A stretch of 7,174 bases of DNA, taken from contig CANQJY010000112.1 of the NCBI GenBank assembly GCA_947624365.1, positions 1-7,174 of the forward strand. Reading direction: 5' to 3'. The DNA comes from an uncultured Clostridia bacterium (lineage in GTDB: Bacteria > Bacillota > Clostridia > TANB77 > CAG-508). Position numbers and translations under genes: made by a program. Numbering within the stretch: the first letter of the stretch is position 1; every line of letters begins with the position of its first letter. Shown piece after piece: positions 5,974 to 7,174 of the stretch. The notes beneath the pieces were generated by a model. That model did no database searches. It was not told where the DNA came from and saw nothing but the letters and a program-made list of their open reading frames with translations.

Positions 5974-6407
5974 TTTCGACATTTATTTTTTGTATATTTT
6001 TTTATTTTTTGTTTATAATATAATTATAAGGTTGATTATAGTTGAGTCAAGAGTGCTAATAGATAGTTTTTTGTTTATTATCATTCGGTCAAAGATATAT
6101 CATTGTGTATTTTATTATATGGTGCTATGTCGGCGAGAAGAATTTATTATTTATATGCAAGCTATATCTTTTATTTTTATATATGGTTAAATTATAGGTA
6201 ATAAATTCGAGCTAAGATTATTTTTATATCTAAATTTTAGTGGTTATTATTAGTCCCTCGTTTGGATGAATATAGTTACTTTTGGTGTATTAATAGTCGA
6301 GCGAATGATTAATATATGTGGTATCGGGCTTATTTATATAGCAATATATATTAGGTTTAAATATTAGATATATTAGTCTTAGCGAAAATTATAATTGGCT
6401 TTATCGA
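5974..6407. other. 434-base stretch with no recognised gene; strand-biased composition
   Basis: No protein-coding frame with a ribosome binding site was found on either strand, and no tRNA, rRNA, tmRNA, RNase P or transposase signature. In 6001-6400 I counted about 68 G and 28 C on the plus strand, the reverse of the flanking minus-strand genes, in which C exceeds G on the plus strand. The long T-tracts typical of the neighbouring coding DNA also disappear. Short repeated words such as ATATATTAG (twice, near 6345-6378) and the palindromic ATTAAT around 6290-6315 occur without an obvious overall fold. It could be spacer, a decayed gene, or a plus-strand non-coding RNA. Confidence 0.5.
5990..6019 (+). 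promoter_or_regulatory. Possible plus-strand promoter
   Basis: A perfect -10 box TATAAT (6014-6019) lies 18 bases after a poor -35 TTGTAT (5990-5995). Transcription would start near 6026 and run through the gene-less stretch to the 16-bp stem at 6408-6446. In DNA this A+T rich such boxes arise by chance, so confidence is low. Confidence 0.25.
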
Positions 6408-6446
6408 TTAAGAGAGTATCTGATTTGTTTTCAGATACTCTCTTAA
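6408..6446 (-). terminator. Strong hairpin after gyrB, candidate bidirectional terminator
   Basis: A perfect 16-bp inverted repeat, TTAAGAGAGTATCTGA (6408-6423) and its complement (6431-6446), with a 7-base loop TTTGTTT. It starts three bases after the gyrB stop at 6450-6452, where a terminator is expected. On the minus strand it is followed by TAATCGAT-like sequence, not a clean U-run; on the plus strand AAATTTTATAT follows. It may act as an mRNA 3' end or processing barrier as well as a terminator for either strand. Confidence 0.75.
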
Positions 6447-6449
6447 ATT

Positions 6450-7174
6450 TTATATATCTAGATTTTTTACATATTTTGCATTTTGCTCTATAAATTCTCT
6501 TCTTGGTTCTACTTCGTCTCCCATTAATAATGAAAATATTTCATCTGCCTTAATTGCATCTTCCATTGTTACTTTAACTAAAATTCTAGTATCTGGGTTC
6601 ATTGTTGTTTCCCATAATTGTTCAGGGTTCATTTCTCCTAAACCTTTATATCTTTGCATTCCTAAAGTTGACCTATCAATTCCTTCTTTTTCAAGTCTTG
6701 TTAAAGTTTGTTCTAAGTCTTCATCTGTATAACAATAAATATCTTGCATACCTTTTTTATACAATTTATATAATGGTGGTTGTGCTAAATATACATTTCC
6801 ATTTTCAATAAGTGGTCTCATATATCTAAAGAAGAATGTTAATAACAATGTTCTAATATGTGCTCCATCAACATCTGCATCTGCCATTATAATAACTTTT
6901 CCATATCTTATTTTTGTAATGTCAAAATCATTTCCTATTCCTGCACCTATAGCAACTATTACAGGATTTAATTTATCATTTCCATAGATTTTATCTGCTC
7001 TAGCCTTCTCAACATTTAACATTTTTCCCCATAGTGGTAAAATTGCTTGGAATTTTCTATCTCTTCCCTGTTTTGCACTTCCTCCTGCTGAATCCCCTTC
7101 TACTATATAAACTTCACATTCATCTGCTATTTTACTACTACAATCTGCTAATTTTCCTGGTAATGTTGATGTTT
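6450..7174 (-). CDS. gyrB: DNA gyrase subunit B, C-terminal 241 codons (partial, cut by window edge)
   Basis: The ATPase subunit of DNA gyrase; the visible part is the TOPRIM domain and C-terminal tail that bind Mg2+, GyrA and DNA. In visible-fragment numbering, EGDSAGGSAKQG (25-36) carries the catalytic Glu and the quinolone-related motif. IMADADVDGAH (95-105) carries the metal-binding Asp triad, and QRYKGLGEMNPEQLW (173-187) is the conserved GyrB ending block. The protein stops at KNLDI as complete GyrB proteins do. A PLWGK variant replaces the PLRGK of many bacteria. The frame continues without interruption beyond ATG 7022, which is an internal Met, to the right edge. The N-terminal GHKL ATPase domain lies outside the window. 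Termination is probably at the hairpin 6408-6446. Confidence 0.97.
   Translation of the reverse strand, partial: TSTLPGKLADCSSKIADECEVYIVEGDSAGGSAKQGRDRKFQAILPLWGKMLNVEKARADKIYGNDKLNPVIVAIGAGIGNDFDITKIRYGKVIIMADADVDGAHIRTLLLTFFFRYMRPLIENGNVYLAQPPLYKLYKKGMQDIYCYTDEDLEQTLTRLEKEGIDRSTLGMQRYKGLGEMNPEQLWETTMNPDTRILVKVTMEDAIKADEIFSLLMGDEVEPRREFIEQNAKYVKNLDI

Noticed and set aside
5966..6190. Plus-strand 74-codon frame with hydrophobic Ile/Phe/Tyr-rich translation
   Set aside because: It begins at a TTG that is part of the inverted repeat, has no ribosome binding site, and its composition is what random A+T-rich DNA yields.
155..6449. Insertion sequence or integrated element with its own recombinase
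   Set aside because: No transposase or integrase motif, and no convincing terminal inverted or direct repeats were found at either edge of the block.
6450..7022. gyrB fragment starting at ATG 7022 as a separate small gene
   Set aside because: The frame continues upstream to the window edge with conserved GyrB TOPRIM residues (EGDSAGGSAKQG), so this Met is internal.

Overview
The window comes from a very A+T-rich bacterium, most likely a Firmicute of the uncultured Clostridia/Bacilli kind. It uses strong AGGAGG-type ribosome binding sites, sigma-A-like promoters and the standard genetic code (Trp is TGG in the visible genes). All convincing genes lie on the minus strand, so the biological order runs from right to left: the 3' part of gyrB (cut by the right edge), an accessory block of about 6 kb, then the first 51 codons of gyrA (cut by the left edge). 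The two subunits of DNA gyrase, which are adjacent in many Firmicutes, are here separated by cargo.

GyrB ends at 6450 and is followed by a perfect 16-bp inverted repeat (6408-6446). Next comes a stretch of about 430 bases with no recognisable gene (5974-6407). Its base skew is opposite to that of the neighbouring genes, and it may hold a plus-strand non-coding transcript. A near-consensus minus-strand promoter (5927-5955), overlapped by an inverted repeat, then starts an operon. Its genes are a 190-aa VirB4 N-terminal companion (5331-5903), a 599-aa VirB4/TraE-type ATPase (3520-5319), and a pseudo-receiver protein (3020-3520). The pseudo-receiver runs, across a frameshift, into a ParA/MinD/TadZ-like domain (2401-3036). 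Adjacent genes are 11 bases apart or overlap, so they are probably co-transcribed and coupled.

Downstream, the ParA-like domain has been tandemly duplicated. Two further copies (1765-2400 and 1139-1764) are broken by stops, indels and deletions, and the start of a fourth unit ends at about 1002. The copy next to the intact operon is the best preserved. All copies lack a Walker A motif, so ATPase loss came before the duplication.

After a small hairpin (1004-1027) comes an intact 240-aa gene of unknown function (242-964). gyrA follows with its own consensus promoter (TTGCAA-17-TATAAT), so it does not depend on read-through from gyrB.

The VirB4 pair and the TadZ/CpaE-like protein look like the energising and positioning parts of a type IV secretion or conjugation-like machine. 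No channel, coupling-protein, relaxase or integrase gene is present here, so this is either a remnant or a locus whose partners lie elsewhere.
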